Positions 1-7,281 of a stretch of 21,944 nt of DNA are shown here, piece by piece; position 1 is the stretch's first letter; each line of letters opens with the position of its first letter. The stretch comes from CAYONQ01 sp964405375 (GTDB lineage: Bacteria > Planctomycetota > Phycisphaerae > Sedimentisphaerales > Anaerobacaceae), in NCBI GenBank assembly GCA_964405375.1, contig CAYONQ010000043.1, positions 1-21,944 on the forward strand. Direction: 5' to 3'. Both the position numbers and the translations under genes were made by a program. A model generated the notes under the pieces. It was not told where the DNA came from. It searched no databases and saw only the letters and a list, made by a program, of their open reading frames with translations.

Positions 1-2
1 AC

Positions 3-692
3 TGGCAGAACAGCAAAGCCCTTTTTGAACACGCAATCAGCGTAACCGAAGGCAATTATGTGGCTCATTGTTCCCTTGCGTATACTCTGCAACAACAGGG
101 CGAACTCGACCACGCCATCACCCATAATCGCCACGCCTTGCGAATCAACCCCAATTATCCGAAGGCTCACCTCGGCTTAGGGCTTGTTCTATTTGAAAAG
201 GGTAATCTCGTTGAGGCCGCCGCACACTTTACTGAGGCACTGCGAATCAACCCGAACTTTGCCGATGCCCATTACAATCTCGCCCGTGTCTTGTCTGATA
301 AGAATAAAGTCAATGAGGCCGTCACACACCTTAAAGAAGCGTTGCGGATTAGACCTGACTGGCTCGGCCCTATGAACAATCTGGCCTGGCTGCTGGCCAT
401 TCATAAGGATAGCGAGTTCTACGACCCTCAAGAGGCCATCCGGCTTGCCCGGCATGCCTGTGAATTAACGGAATATAATCAGCCCGATTTACTGGATACG
501 TTAGCCGCTGCTTATGCTGCCGCCGGCAGATTCCCGGAAGCTGTAGCCACCGCCGAGAGGGCCTTAGCATTAGCTCAGTCATCACAGCAGAAGGAATTGA
601 TTGAGCAGATTCAGACTCGCTTGGATTTATATAAGACATCTCATCCTTATATCGAATCTCCATCACAAGCTCCGTCGTTGATTCAAGATTAA
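3..692 (+). CDS. TPR-repeat protein, C-terminal part (5' end outside window)
   Basis: The frame is open from the window edge, so the gene is truncated and the first GTG at 60 is not a credible start: the residues before it (W-x-N-S-x-x-L-F-E-H-A motif) already belong to the fold. About five tetratricopeptide units follow, three of them regular 34-residue repeats with the A-L-R-I-N-P-N pattern. Then come a looser unit and a final helix pair ending in a polar tail. The W-x-N-S / F-E-H-A / V-T-x-x-N-Y-V-A-H junction resembles that between the multi-pass membrane domain and TPR tail of large planctomycete glycosyltransferase-39-like TPR proteins, so this may be the soluble tail of such a membrane protein. 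TPRs mediate protein-protein contacts and no catalytic residues are visible here. A separate promoter follows before polA. Confidence 0.85.
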   Translation, partial: WQNSKALFEHAISVTEGNYVAHCSLAYTLQQQGELDHAITHNRHALRINPNYPKAHLGLGLVLFEKGNLVEAAAHFTEALRINPNFADAHYNLARVLSDKNKVNEAVTHLKEALRIRPDWLGPMNNLAWLLAIHKDSEFYDPQEAIRLARHACELTEYNQPDLLDTLAAAYAAAGRFPEAVATAERALALAQSSQQKELIEQIQTRLDLYKTSHPYIESPSQAPSLIQD

Positions 693-740
693 GCTATCCG
701 TAAGTAAGCACACCCCGCTGGCCTCTGGTCGCATATTGCC

Positions 741-769
741 TTGACAGTGCAGTTGATAACAAATAAAGT
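741..769 (+). promoter_or_regulatory. Candidate sigma70-type promoter of polA
   Basis: A perfect -35 TTGACA at 741-746, a 17-nt spacer, and a -10 TAAAGT at 764-769 (4 of 6 consensus). The predicted transcription start falls near 776, only about 2 nt before the polA ATG at 778. No Shine-Dalgarno sequence is visible. Confidence 0.5.
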
Positions 770-777
770 TATTGAAA

Positions 778-3525
778 ATGGCAAAGACACTTTACATAAT
801 CGATGGCCACGCGCACATTTACGCCGCCTTTTACGCCCAGATGCGCTCTCTGACCAGTTCGACCGGTGAGCCAACCAAGGCAACCTACATCTTCACAACA
901 GCTATTTTAGGCCTCATCCGGAATCGAAAACCGGATATGCTCGTTGTAGCAATGGACAGCAAAGCCCCGAGTTTTAGAAGTGAAATCTACCATGACTACA
1001 AGGCCCACCGCCCGCCGATACCCGATGATATGCCTGTCCAGATTGACCGCATCGAACAGATTCTAGAAGCGATGAATGTCCTTGTCCTTCGCCTTGACGG
1101 CTTCGAGGCCGACGACATAATTGGAACGCTGGCAAAAAGGGCCGCTGACAAAGGTATCGACACATATATCTGCTCTAAGGATAAGGATATGTACCAGCTT
1201 GTCGATGAGCATACTTATATTTTCGATATCAAAAAGGGCGAAGTTCTTGACGATGATGCACTGTTTGAAAAATATAAAATTCATCCTAAAGATTTTATCG
1301 ATGTTCTTGCATTGCAGGGTGACTCTTCCGACAACGTACCGGGAGTGCCGCTTATCGGGGAAATGAACGCTGTTAAGATGATTCAGCAATATGGCTCTCT
1401 CGATAAACTCTATCGACACGCCGATGAAATCAAAGGCAAACGAGGCGAAAACCTCCGCAACTTTAAAGAACAGGCATACCTCAGCAAAGAGCTTGTTACG
1501 ATAAACTGTTCTGTCCCAATTGAAGTCAACTATGATGCCTTTGCCGTGAAAAAATTCGACGAAGCCGAGCTCACCCGGATTTTCACTGATCTCGGCTTCA
1601 GCCGTCTGCTCACACAACTGGGCCTGACAAAACCCGCCGATGTTGCACCGGCCGCACCCGCAGCTTCAGCGGTTACAGAAGACCTCGGTGAACCCGCTAC
1701 AGTTAAAACAGTCAATCCCGATTATCAGCTCATAGATACGCAGAAAAAGTTTGACTCCTTTTTGACCAAACTCAAAAAGCAGAAGCTATTTGCCGTCGAC
1801 ACCGAGACTACCTCTATTTTTCCTTGCCGGGCGGACCTCGTCGGTATCAGTTTCTCCTGGCAGCCGCAGACCGGCTTTTATCTTCCTGTAAAGGCCCCGA
1901 TGGGCTCAAAGCATCTCGACATCGCCAGGGTTCGCCGGCAGCTCGCACCGATACTTGCCGACGAAAAAGTAAAAAAAATCGGCCAGAATATAAAATACGA
2001 CATGCTTGTCCTGCAAAACGCACAAATGCCCGTAAAAGGCGTCTATTTTGACACAATGGTCGCCTCTTACTGTCTCGACCCCCAGCGCAGCAGCCATTCG
2101 ATGGACAATATGGCAGCCGATTTCCTGAATTATGAATGTATCCCGATTTCAGCGCTTATCGGCAAAGGCAAAAACCAGTTCACATTCGATATGGTCGATA
2201 CTGCTGCCGCCTGCGAGTATTCCGCCGAGGACGCCGACATAACCTTTCAGCTTTACAACTATCTAAAAGACCAACTCGGAAACTACCCACCTCTGAAAAA
2301 ATTATTTGAAGAGCTGGAAATGCCCCTCGTATCGGTTCTGGCGGCTGTGGAATACAACGGCGTCTCGCTTGATACCAAGCTGTTACGGAAGATGTCCGGC
2401 GAGATTACCGGGACACTGACGCAGCTGACAGAGCGGATTTACAAACATGCCGGCTCAACCTTTAACATCGATTCTCCAAAGCAGCTTGCCGAAATTCTTT
2501 TCGACAAGCTAAACCTCGAATCCATTCGCATCGGCAAGGCCGGACGAAGCACAGATGCTGCAGTCCTCGAACAGTTAGCCGACCGGCACCCTGTCGTTGA
2601 GCTGGTTCTTCAATACCGCACTCTGAGTAAACTAAAGAACACCTATGTGGATAAGCTCGGCTCGTTAATCAATCCGAAAACTGACCGCCTGCACACCTCA
2701 TTCAACCAGACCGTCACTGCTACCGGCCGGCTCAGTTCCAGTGCCCCCAATCTGCAGAACATCCCCATCCGCACCGAAATCGGCAGCAAAATCCGCTCCG
2801 CCTTCGTCCCCAAAAACAAAACCGATTGCATCCTCAGCGCCGACTATTCACAAATCGAACTGCGCCTCCTCGCTCACTTCTCAAAAGACAAGGCTCTTAT
2901 AGAGGCCTTCGCCGCCGGCGAGGACATCCATCGATTTGTTGCCTCGCAGATTTATAATGTCCCAATCGAGGATGTAACTAACGAAATGCGCTCAAGCTGC
3001 AAGGCCGTCAACTTCGGCATCATTTACGGCCAGGGCCCATTCGGGCTGTCACGCTCCATCGGAATAAGCCACGCAGAGGCAAAGAAGTTTATCGACGACT
3101 ATTTCGCCCGCTACAGTTCAATCCAAAAATTTATGGACAGCGTAATCAACGCAGCGAAACGCACCGGCTACGCCGAAACCATTCTCCATCGCCGCCGAAA
3201 AATCCCCAATCTGAACAGCAAAAACGCCAATAAACGTGCTCAGGCCCGCCGGCTGGTCGTAAATACCGTTGTTCAGGGCTCCGCCGCAGACCTCATAAAG
3301 ATAGCTATGATAAATATCCAGAGAAAAATCGAAGCTGAGCACCTGCCCGTCAAGCTGATTCTTCAGGTCCACGATGAGCTTGTCTTCGAGCTGCCCGCCG
3401 CCGACGCCAAAAAACACGCAAAATGGATAGATAAGGAAATGACCGGCGCTATTAAGCTTGGTGTCTCCCTCAAAGTCGATATAAACTACGGCCCGACCTG
3501 GTTAAGTGATAAAACGTCAGGATAA
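778..3525 (+). CDS. polA: DNA polymerase I with 5'-3' and 3'-5' exonuclease domains
   Basis: A 915-residue family A polymerase used in Okazaki-fragment processing and repair. The N-terminal ~290 residues are the 5'-3' exonuclease/flap domain (IDGHAHIY, FEADDIIG, SKDKD, GDSSDNVPG). An Ala/Pro-rich linker follows. The 3'-5' exonuclease domain keeps DxE (AVDTETT), NIKYD and Y-x3-D (YSAEDAD), so proofreading is probably active, unlike in many relatives. The polymerase domain has motif A (DYSQIELR), motif B (R-x4-K-x3-F-G-x-I-Y-G) and motif C (VHDELVFE). The ATG at 778 is chosen over the in-frame TTG at 772 because the family starts right before the first beta strand. The last ~20 residues (SLKVDINYGPTWLSDKTSG) are less canonical than the second tail copy at 4604-4729, which suggests the 3' end was replaced. 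Confidence 0.97.
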   Translation: MAKTLYIIDGHAHIYAAFYAQMRSLTSSTGEPTKATYIFTTAILGLIRNRKPDMLVVAMDSKAPSFRSEIYHDYKAHRPPIPDDMPVQIDRIEQILEAMNVLVLRLDGFEADDIIGTLAKRAADKGIDTYICSKDKDMYQLVDEHTYIFDIKKGEVLDDDALFEKYKIHPKDFIDVLALQGDSSDNVPGVPLIGEMNAVKMIQQYGSLDKLYRHADEIKGKRGENLRNFKEQAYLSKELVTINCSVPIEVNYDAFAVKKFDEAELTRIFTDLGFSRLLTQLGLTKPADVAPAAPAASAVTEDLGEPATVKTVNPDYQLIDTQKKFDSFLTKLKKQKLFAVDTETTSIFPCRADLVGISFSWQPQTGFYLPVKAPMGSKHLDIARVRRQLAPILADEKVKKIGQNIKYDMLVLQNAQMPVKGVYFDTMVASYCLDPQRSSHSMDNMAADFLNYECIPISALIGKGKNQFTFDMVDTAAACEYSAEDADITFQLYNYLKDQLGNYPPLKKLFEELEMPLVSVLAAVEYNGVSLDTKLLRKMSGEITGTLTQLTERIYKHAGSTFNIDSPKQLAEILFDKLNLESIRIGKAGRSTDAAVLEQLADRHPVVELVLQYRTLSKLKNTYVDKLGSLINPKTDRLHTSFNQTVTATGRLSSSAPNLQNIPIRTEIGSKIRSAFVPKNKTDCILSADYSQIELRLLAHFSKDKALIEAFAAGEDIHRFVASQIYNVPIEDVTNEMRSSCKAVNFGIIYGQGPFGLSRSIGISHAEAKKFIDDYFARYSSIQKFMDSVINAAKRTGYAETILHRRRKIPNLNSKNANKRAQARRLVVNTVVQGSAADLIKIAMINIQRKIEAEHLPVKLILQVHDELVFELPAADAKKHAKWIDKEMTGAIKLGVSLKVDINYGPTWLSDKTSG
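3394..3465 (+). repeat. Direct repeat, copy 1: core inside the polA 3' end
   Basis: This 72-nt block matches 4607-4678 at 70 of 72 positions; both differences are silent third-position changes (gcc/gct and ggc/ggt). Downstream of the block the two copies diverge. Together they bracket the nitrilase gene. Confidence 0.9.
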
Positions 3526-3561
3526 CATTATTTTTTGCAATAGATTACATTAAAAATGGTT

Positions 3562-3570
3562 AAAGGAGGT
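3562..3570 (+). promoter_or_regulatory. Strong Shine-Dalgarno that fixes the nitrilase start
   Basis: AAAGGAGGT ends 6 nt before the ATG at 3577. The upstream in-frame ATG at 3556 lies before this site, so 3577 is the real start. It is the strongest ribosome binding site in the window; most neighbours have weak ones. Confidence 0.85.
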
Positions 3571-3576
3571 CTCAAA

Positions 3577-4602
3577 ATGGGTAGCTTTAACAAAACATCC
3601 CGGACTGTCAGTTTGTTTATTATGGTCTTTGTCGTCTTTGGTGGTGCAGTTGCCGATGCCGCATCACACACACCCGCCGACTGGAAAGGCCGATACCGCT
3701 CAACCGGTATGAAGGACATAAAGGTCACCGTAGCTGCGCTGAAGTCCATACTTATCGACCCGAGCGAAAATCTCAAGCAGGTTGAAAACGCCTGCAAAAT
3801 CGCCCAAAAAGACGGTGCACGTCTGCTGTTTTTGCCTGAATGTATGCTCACAGGTCACGGCGGCCATCGACCGACGGTCGAGAAAAACGCCGAGGCCGTC
3901 CCCGAAGGCCCGCTCAGCCAGGCCGTCCTTAAAATGTCAGAAAAATATCAGCTCTGTATAGTTGTCGGAATCGGCGAGCGAGCCGACGGCGTCGTTTACA
4001 ACAGCCAGATGGTCGTCGATAAGGGAAAGTTCCTCGGCGCCCAGAGAAAAATCAACCTCTCCAGTGACGAATGGAGATTATTCGCAGAAGGCCAAAGTGT
4101 CGAGGTCTTTGATATCGGCGATGTGAGGTTCGGAATCACCGTTTGCTACGACAACTCCTTTCCCGAAATTGCGATGATTCACAAGCTCCACGATGTTGAC
4201 CTTATCCTCGCCCCGCACGCCTCCCGCACCGGCGTTTGGCCTGATGTCCTCACCCCCGAGTTTTGCAGCGAAAAAATAAGGGCAGAGCAGAATAAACACG
4301 AAAAAATGTACAGGGGCCGTGCCTATTTCTACAACGTCTATATACTCTCGACAAACGCCGTCGGCTCCGCAACCGAAGGTATCGAAGGCGTCGTCTCGAA
4401 CCACGCAGGAACCGTCTTCGGAGTAAACCCATCCGGCAACGTCATTCTGCGAACCTCAGCTACGGATAAATTCATTGATGAAATCCACACCGTCGAGTTA
4501 AAGGCCTCCGAAAGAAGGTTCAATCACCATTCGACAAGAAACAGGAATTATATGAAGGTAAAAGCAATGCTCGACAAGGCCTTTGAAGAAGCGGGCTACT
4601 GA
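3577..4602 (+). CDS. Exported carbon-nitrogen hydrolase (nitrilase superfamily)
   Basis: A 341-residue protein. It opens with a Sec-type signal peptide: short basic n-region, hydrophobic stretch of ~16 residues, probable cleavage near ADA-AS at residue ~30. The nitrilase fold follows with the full Glu-Lys-Cys triad: E in LPECMLTGHG, K in AQRKINLSSDEW, C in ITVCYDNSFPE. Members hydrolyse amides, nitriles or carbamoyl groups; the substrate cannot be read from the sequence. Most family members are cytoplasmic, so export is notable. The gene starts 51 nt after the polA stop, and its own stop directly abuts a second copy of the polA 3' end, so it probably entered this locus by recombination. Its base composition does not differ obviously from its neighbours. 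Confidence 0.9.
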   Translation: MGSFNKTSRTVSLFIMVFVVFGGAVADAASHTPADWKGRYRSTGMKDIKVTVAALKSILIDPSENLKQVENACKIAQKDGARLLFLPECMLTGHGGHRPTVEKNAEAVPEGPLSQAVLKMSEKYQLCIVVGIGERADGVVYNSQMVVDKGKFLGAQRKINLSSDEWRLFAEGQSVEVFDIGDVRFGITVCYDNSFPEIAMIHKLHDVDLILAPHASRTGVWPDVLTPEFCSEKIRAEQNKHEKMYRGRAYFYNVYILSTNAVGSATEGIEGVVSNHAGTVFGVNPSGNVILRTSATDKFIDEIHTVELKASERRFNHHSTRNRNYMKVKAMLDKAFEEAGY

Positions 4603-4603
4603 T

Positions 4604-4729
4604 TTACCCGCTGCCGACGCCAAAAAACACGCAAAATGGATAGATAAGGAAATGACCGGTGCTATTAAGCTTGGTGTCCCTTTGAGAGTTGATACAAGTT
4701 ACGGCCCAAACTGGCTCGGAAATAAATAA
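4604..4729 (+). pseudogene. Orphan second copy of the polA 3' end
   Basis: Read in frame from 4604, this encodes the last ~41 residues of a DNA polymerase I and a stop (LPAADAKKHAKW, then LGVPLRVDTSYGPNWLGNK). It has no start codon or upstream part. The first 72 nt of homology match polA at 70/72; the rest is diverged. Its VPL-x-V and GPNW tail is closer to the usual Pol I C-terminus than the tail of the intact gene. The likeliest reading is that this is the original end of polA, displaced by insertion of the nitrilase segment. Note the nitrilase TGA at 4600-4602 lies immediately upstream. Confidence 0.85.
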
Positions 4730-4750
4730 AAACTTTATAAGGAGCAAAAA

Positions 4751-4807
4751 AACAGAGCGTCTCTGTTCTGATCAAGCAACTTTTTTTCTTATTATGCCTT
4801 GTTGCTT
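4751..4807. terminator. Hairpin pair between convergent genes, possible weak terminator
   Basis: Stem 1 is AACAGAG (4751-4757) with CTCTGTT (4761-4767) and a 3-nt loop. Stem 2 is AAGCAAC (4774-4780) with GTTGCTT (4801-4807), with a seven-T run in its loop. A T run lies 13 nt after stem 1 on the + strand, further than in a standard intrinsic terminator. Stem 2 overlaps the stop codon of the minus-strand methyltransferase. Confidence 0.35.
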
Positions 4808-5762
4808 ATTCCACCTTCTGTAGCCATATAGTACTGAACGTATTCGGGTTTTGTTCTATTGATTCATAAATGGGAACGTTTTGCTGCAGAAAACCCTCAT
4901 CAAAATATCGCAGAAGTGGAGTGGACATAATAATCCTGAATTTATCGTTAAAGCACAGAAATGCCTGTAAAACCATTGCCTCATTCCAAAACATCGGCCA
5001 ATTTTGCGCGAATACCCAAAATTCGGGCGGATATGGAATATTATACGGCAAAGGTATATCATGAATATGTATTACGACCCCATTATTTAAATTGGGAAGA
5101 ACCTCTAAGTAAAGGAATGGAACATCACCGTCTACCTTTAAAATATGGCTCGAATCAATAAATAAAACATCATTTTCTTGGAGCCCGCAGAAAAGCTCCA
5201 CATCTATGTCTTGAACTTCCTTAGCATAAATCTTTATTCCTGGCATCTTGTATAGACTCTCATACGGATACGGCTCAATACATTCGATTTGCAGGGGATA
5301 TCCCTCATTCTCGTTTTCCTTAGCTGCAAGGCTGCAGTAGTATGTTGACACGCCCGAACCCACCTCAAGATACCGTCTTGGCTTGCGGTCCCGAACCATC
5401 ATATATAGCGTAAGTGCATCCAGAGCGGTGTAACCAGGGCCAAAGCCCATCTTTATAACTTCACTATACGCTGGAATTTGCGAGAATTCAGCATAGTAGT
5501 CTGACAGTAACTTAAACAGCGTCTCTTTGAATTCATCTACATCATACTCTATTCCAGCCAATCTGCTTGGCTTATACCACCTCTCAACATCTCTTTTTAA
5601 CCTTGATACGACCGGCAGCGGAGAATAATAGTCATTCTTGCGAGCAATATTGTATCCAAAAACTTCAAGACTTCTGCGCAAGCCAAGAATTAAAATTCTT
5701 TTGCGCCGCTTAAGGAAACTCCAAATTAGGGATGGCGTAATCTTCTTTAGCAAATTCTTCAC
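4806..5762 (-). CDS. Class I SAM-dependent methyltransferase
   Basis: A 318-residue protein starting at a GTG with AGGAG upstream. The N-terminal ~100 residues are basic and aromatic and carry no recognised motif. The Rossmann core follows: motif I (YLEVGSGVSTYY), an acidic residue after beta 2 (IECIEPYP), a DSSH strand/loop, and HIHDI after beta 5. This layout matches the Methyltransf_24 type found in sugar and glycan modification clusters; the substrate is unknown. The gene is visibly richer in A+T than the flanking genes, with many AAT, TAT and ATA codons, and stands alone between two convergent or unrelated units. Horizontal acquisition is plausible but unproven. Confidence 0.8.
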   Translation of the reverse strand: MKNLLKKITPSLIWSFLKRRKRILILGLRRSLEVFGYNIARKNDYYSPLPVVSRLKRDVERWYKPSRLAGIEYDVDEFKETLFKLLSDYYAEFSQIPAYSEVIKMGFGPGYTALDALTLYMMVRDRKPRRYLEVGSGVSTYYCSLAAKENENEGYPLQIECIEPYPYESLYKMPGIKIYAKEVQDIDVELFCGLQENDVLFIDSSHILKVDGDVPFLYLEVLPNLNNGVVIHIHDIPLPYNIPYPPEFWVFAQNWPMFWNEAMVLQAFLCFNDKFRIIMSTPLLRYFDEGFLQQNVPIYESIEQNPNTFSTIWLQKVE

Positions 5763-5832
5763 AACTTCTCCTACATTTCCTGCAGTTTAATCAGTATGTA
5801 GGATGATCAAATTTTCTCGCCCATGTGGCACT

Positions 5833-5871
5833 TGTCATTCCGAGCGCAACGCCAGCGAAGTCGAGGAATCT
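5833..5871. repeat. GTCATT...AATCT dispersed repeat (variant with ATTCC/GGAAT ends)
   Basis: GTCATTCCGAGCGC, a central AGCGAA, and a closing GAGGAATCT. The ends form an inverted repeat, ATTCC (5837-5841) with GGAAT (5865-5869). Related copies lie at 9599-9625, 17634-17686 and 17696-17729. Confidence 0.75.
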
Positions 5872-5880
5872 ATTAAAAAT

Positions 5881-5907
5881 TGTCATTCCCGCGAATGCGG
5901 GAATCCA
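5881..5907. repeat. Palindromic repeat, ATTCCCGC-GAAT-GCGGGAAT
   Basis: A perfect 8-bp stem (5885-5892 with 5897-5904) around a GAAT loop, framed by GTC and CCA. It resembles the widespread ATTCCC-N-GGGAAT dispersed repeat type (dRS3-like) and shares the GTCATTCC start with the preceding repeat. Confidence 0.75.
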
Positions 5908-5963
5908 TTTTTAACTTTTCTTCTTGTCCCGCAAAATAAAATCACATCAAGCACCTAATTCAT

Positions 5964-6014
5964 TTCTGTCCTCTGACCTCTGCCTTCTGTCTTCTGACCT
6001 CTGTCTTCTAACCT
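5964..6014. repeat. Degenerate tandem CTCTGACCTCTGTCTTCTG array
   Basis: About five imperfect ~10-nt words (TTCTGTCCTC, TGACCTCTGC, TTCTGTCTTC and so on). The array runs into and supplies the stop codon of the minus-strand Tat protein (CTA at 6008-6010). Confidence 0.75.
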
Positions 6015-6946
6015 ATCCACGGCCGCTTCCTACTTTCCGCCCCCGCCACCACGTCTTTTGCTATAACCACGTCCTGTTTAATCTGGAAGTCAAACATCCC
6101 CACACACGCAAAATCAGCGCCGTTCTCAAACGCATACTTAAAGCCGTCTTTCGGACGAATTGCCCCCGCACCTAATACCTTAAAGGCAATCCACGGCTTT
6201 TTGACCTTCTCCATAAACTTGACTGTCTCTTCCGGCGTCTTGCTCTCATAACCGCAGGTATTAAGCGTCTTGAAGTAGAAATCCGGCTCTAATCCCTCTT
6301 CCTCAGCAGCCATAATCACATCCAACGAATGTCCGCCGATACCCACTATTAATTTATTCTCTTTGATAAATTCGACCATTTTCCCAAGAAGCCCAATTTG
6401 GCCATTCTCAAAAAAGCTGTCTCCCACGCCGCCATGACTGAAAGCACCGACAGCCCCGTTATCTATCGCTTTTTTCGCTGCGCTTGTCAAATCGAGCGGT
6501 TTCGGCTTAATCTGCGCAATCCATTGTATCTTTCCGCCTTCTTTACGGTACCTTTTCAGAATCCTGATAGTATTGTCGTCAAGTCTCAATACCGCCGTAT
6601 TTATCCCGTTTTCCTCTGCTATCCGCAAAGTCTCGACGACCTTATCATCGGTAAAGTAGTGTCTAAGCACCGACGATACATAAATCAAATTTCGGCTGTG
6701 GGCATAGCCGCTGATTAGATTACCGCCGCAGATTAACCTGCTGATTGTGAGATTGCCGATTTTGCCCGTTTGCAATCCCTTAACGCCACCCTCCGGAACC
6801 TTACTGGCCGCCGCCTTTGCTCTGCTTGGGCGTTTTTGTGTCGCCGCTAATAAAGCCCTTTCCTCAAAGCTTAAAGCGGATATTACCCCCGCAGATGCTG
6901 CAAGGGAATTTTTTAGAAACTTTCGCCGATTTACACCTTTTGACAT
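6008..6946 (-). CDS. Tat-exported aldo/keto-reductase-like TIM-barrel protein
   Basis: A 312-residue protein. The start at 6946 is preferred because AAGGAG lies 9 nt upstream; two upstream in-frame ATGs lie at or before that site. The N-terminus has a twin-arginine motif (NRRKFLKNSLAASAG) and a hydrophobic stretch, predicting folded export by the Tat system. The rest follows the aldo/keto reductase pattern seen in planctomycetes: a GKIGNLTISRLICGGN start, alternating beta/alpha units, and a late GAGAI motif. The usual catalytic D-x4-Y segment after GIN is replaced by GINTAVLRLDDN, so the classical Tyr is not visible. It may not be an ordinary reductase. The stop codon lies inside a tandem repeat. 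Confidence 0.7.
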   Translation of the reverse strand: MSKGVNRRKFLKNSLAASAGVISALSFEERALLAATQKRPSRAKAAASKVPEGGVKGLQTGKIGNLTISRLICGGNLISGYAHSRNLIYVSSVLRHYFTDDKVVETLRIAEENGINTAVLRLDDNTIRILKRYRKEGGKIQWIAQIKPKPLDLTSAAKKAIDNGAVGAFSHGGVGDSFFENGQIGLLGKMVEFIKENKLIVGIGGHSLDVIMAAEEEGLEPDFYFKTLNTCGYESKTPEETVKFMEKVKKPWIAFKVLGAGAIRPKDGFKYAFENGADFACVGMFDFQIKQDVVIAKDVVAGAESRKRPWIG

Positions 6947-6996
6947 TTTGGACATCTCCTTATTGTGGTTCTTCATTTATAAAATTCCTCTATATA

Positions 6997-7028
6997 ATTA
7001 TACTACCCTATTCAGGGCTAATGTTCAA
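6997..7028 (-). promoter_or_regulatory. Candidate promoter of the Tat protein gene, long spacer
   Basis: On the minus strand, TTGAAC (7023-7028) and a perfect TATAAT (6997-7002) are separated by 20 nt. The spacer holds a small dyad, CCCT-GAAT-AGGG. A second TTGAAC lies at 7038-7043. Long spacers with a dyad recall MerR-type promoters, but the half-sites are only 4 bp. Confidence 0.3.
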
Positions 7029-7079
7029 ATGTTTTTGGTTCAATGTTAACGTTTATTTTCTTCTTTTCTTTGTCCGGGC

Positions 7080-7098
7080 ACGCTGCTTATGACAGCGT
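7080..7098. other. Hairpin ACGCTG-CAGCGT in the gap upstream of dapL
   Basis: A 6-bp stem with a 7-nt loop, without a T run on either strand. The 334-nt gap 6947-7281 otherwise holds only the two divergent promoter candidates and the dapL leader; no gene is seen in it. Confidence 0.3.
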
Positions 7099-7180
7099 CC
7101 ACCCTTAACTGCTTTTGCGATAAGAGCTTACAAGTTCCTAAAATCCTGTTGCCGATTCCCGCCCAAAGTATCCGACACAC

Positions 7181-7209
7181 TTGACGCAAGGCCCGCCAGC
7201 CAATAGAAT
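7181..7209 (+). promoter_or_regulatory. Sigma70-type promoter of the dapL-to-rhomboid cluster
   Basis: TTGACG at 7181-7186 (5/6), a 17-nt spacer, and TAGAAT at 7204-7209 (5/6). The predicted start near 7216 gives a leader of about 66 nt. Confidence 0.6.
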
Positions 7210-7239
7210 TGCCGTTTTGATGTAGGATATTATTTGGCT

Positions 7240-7254
7240 GCCGGTGAAACCGGC
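7240..7254 (+). promoter_or_regulatory. Leader hairpin upstream of dapL
   Basis: GCCGGT-GAA-ACCGGC, a perfect 6-bp stem 27 nt before the dapL ATG, inside the predicted leader. It matches no riboswitch class I recognise and no T run follows. Confidence 0.35.
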
Positions 7255-7281
7255 GGCTCAGACTGCGAAAGAGGGAAAACA

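Noticed and set aside
1063..1617. 184-codon minus-strand frame inside polA
   Set aside because: It is antisense to a clearly coding, conserved exonuclease domain. Similar long antisense frames elsewhere were dropped for the same reason.
5924..6175. 83-codon open frame in the repeat region
   Set aside because: It translates the CTCTGACC array and the antisense of the Tat protein gene.
7216..7281. Known riboswitch before dapL
   Set aside because: The leader is about 66 nt with one small hairpin. It shows none of the conserved cores I know for lysine, SAM, THF or preQ1 classes.
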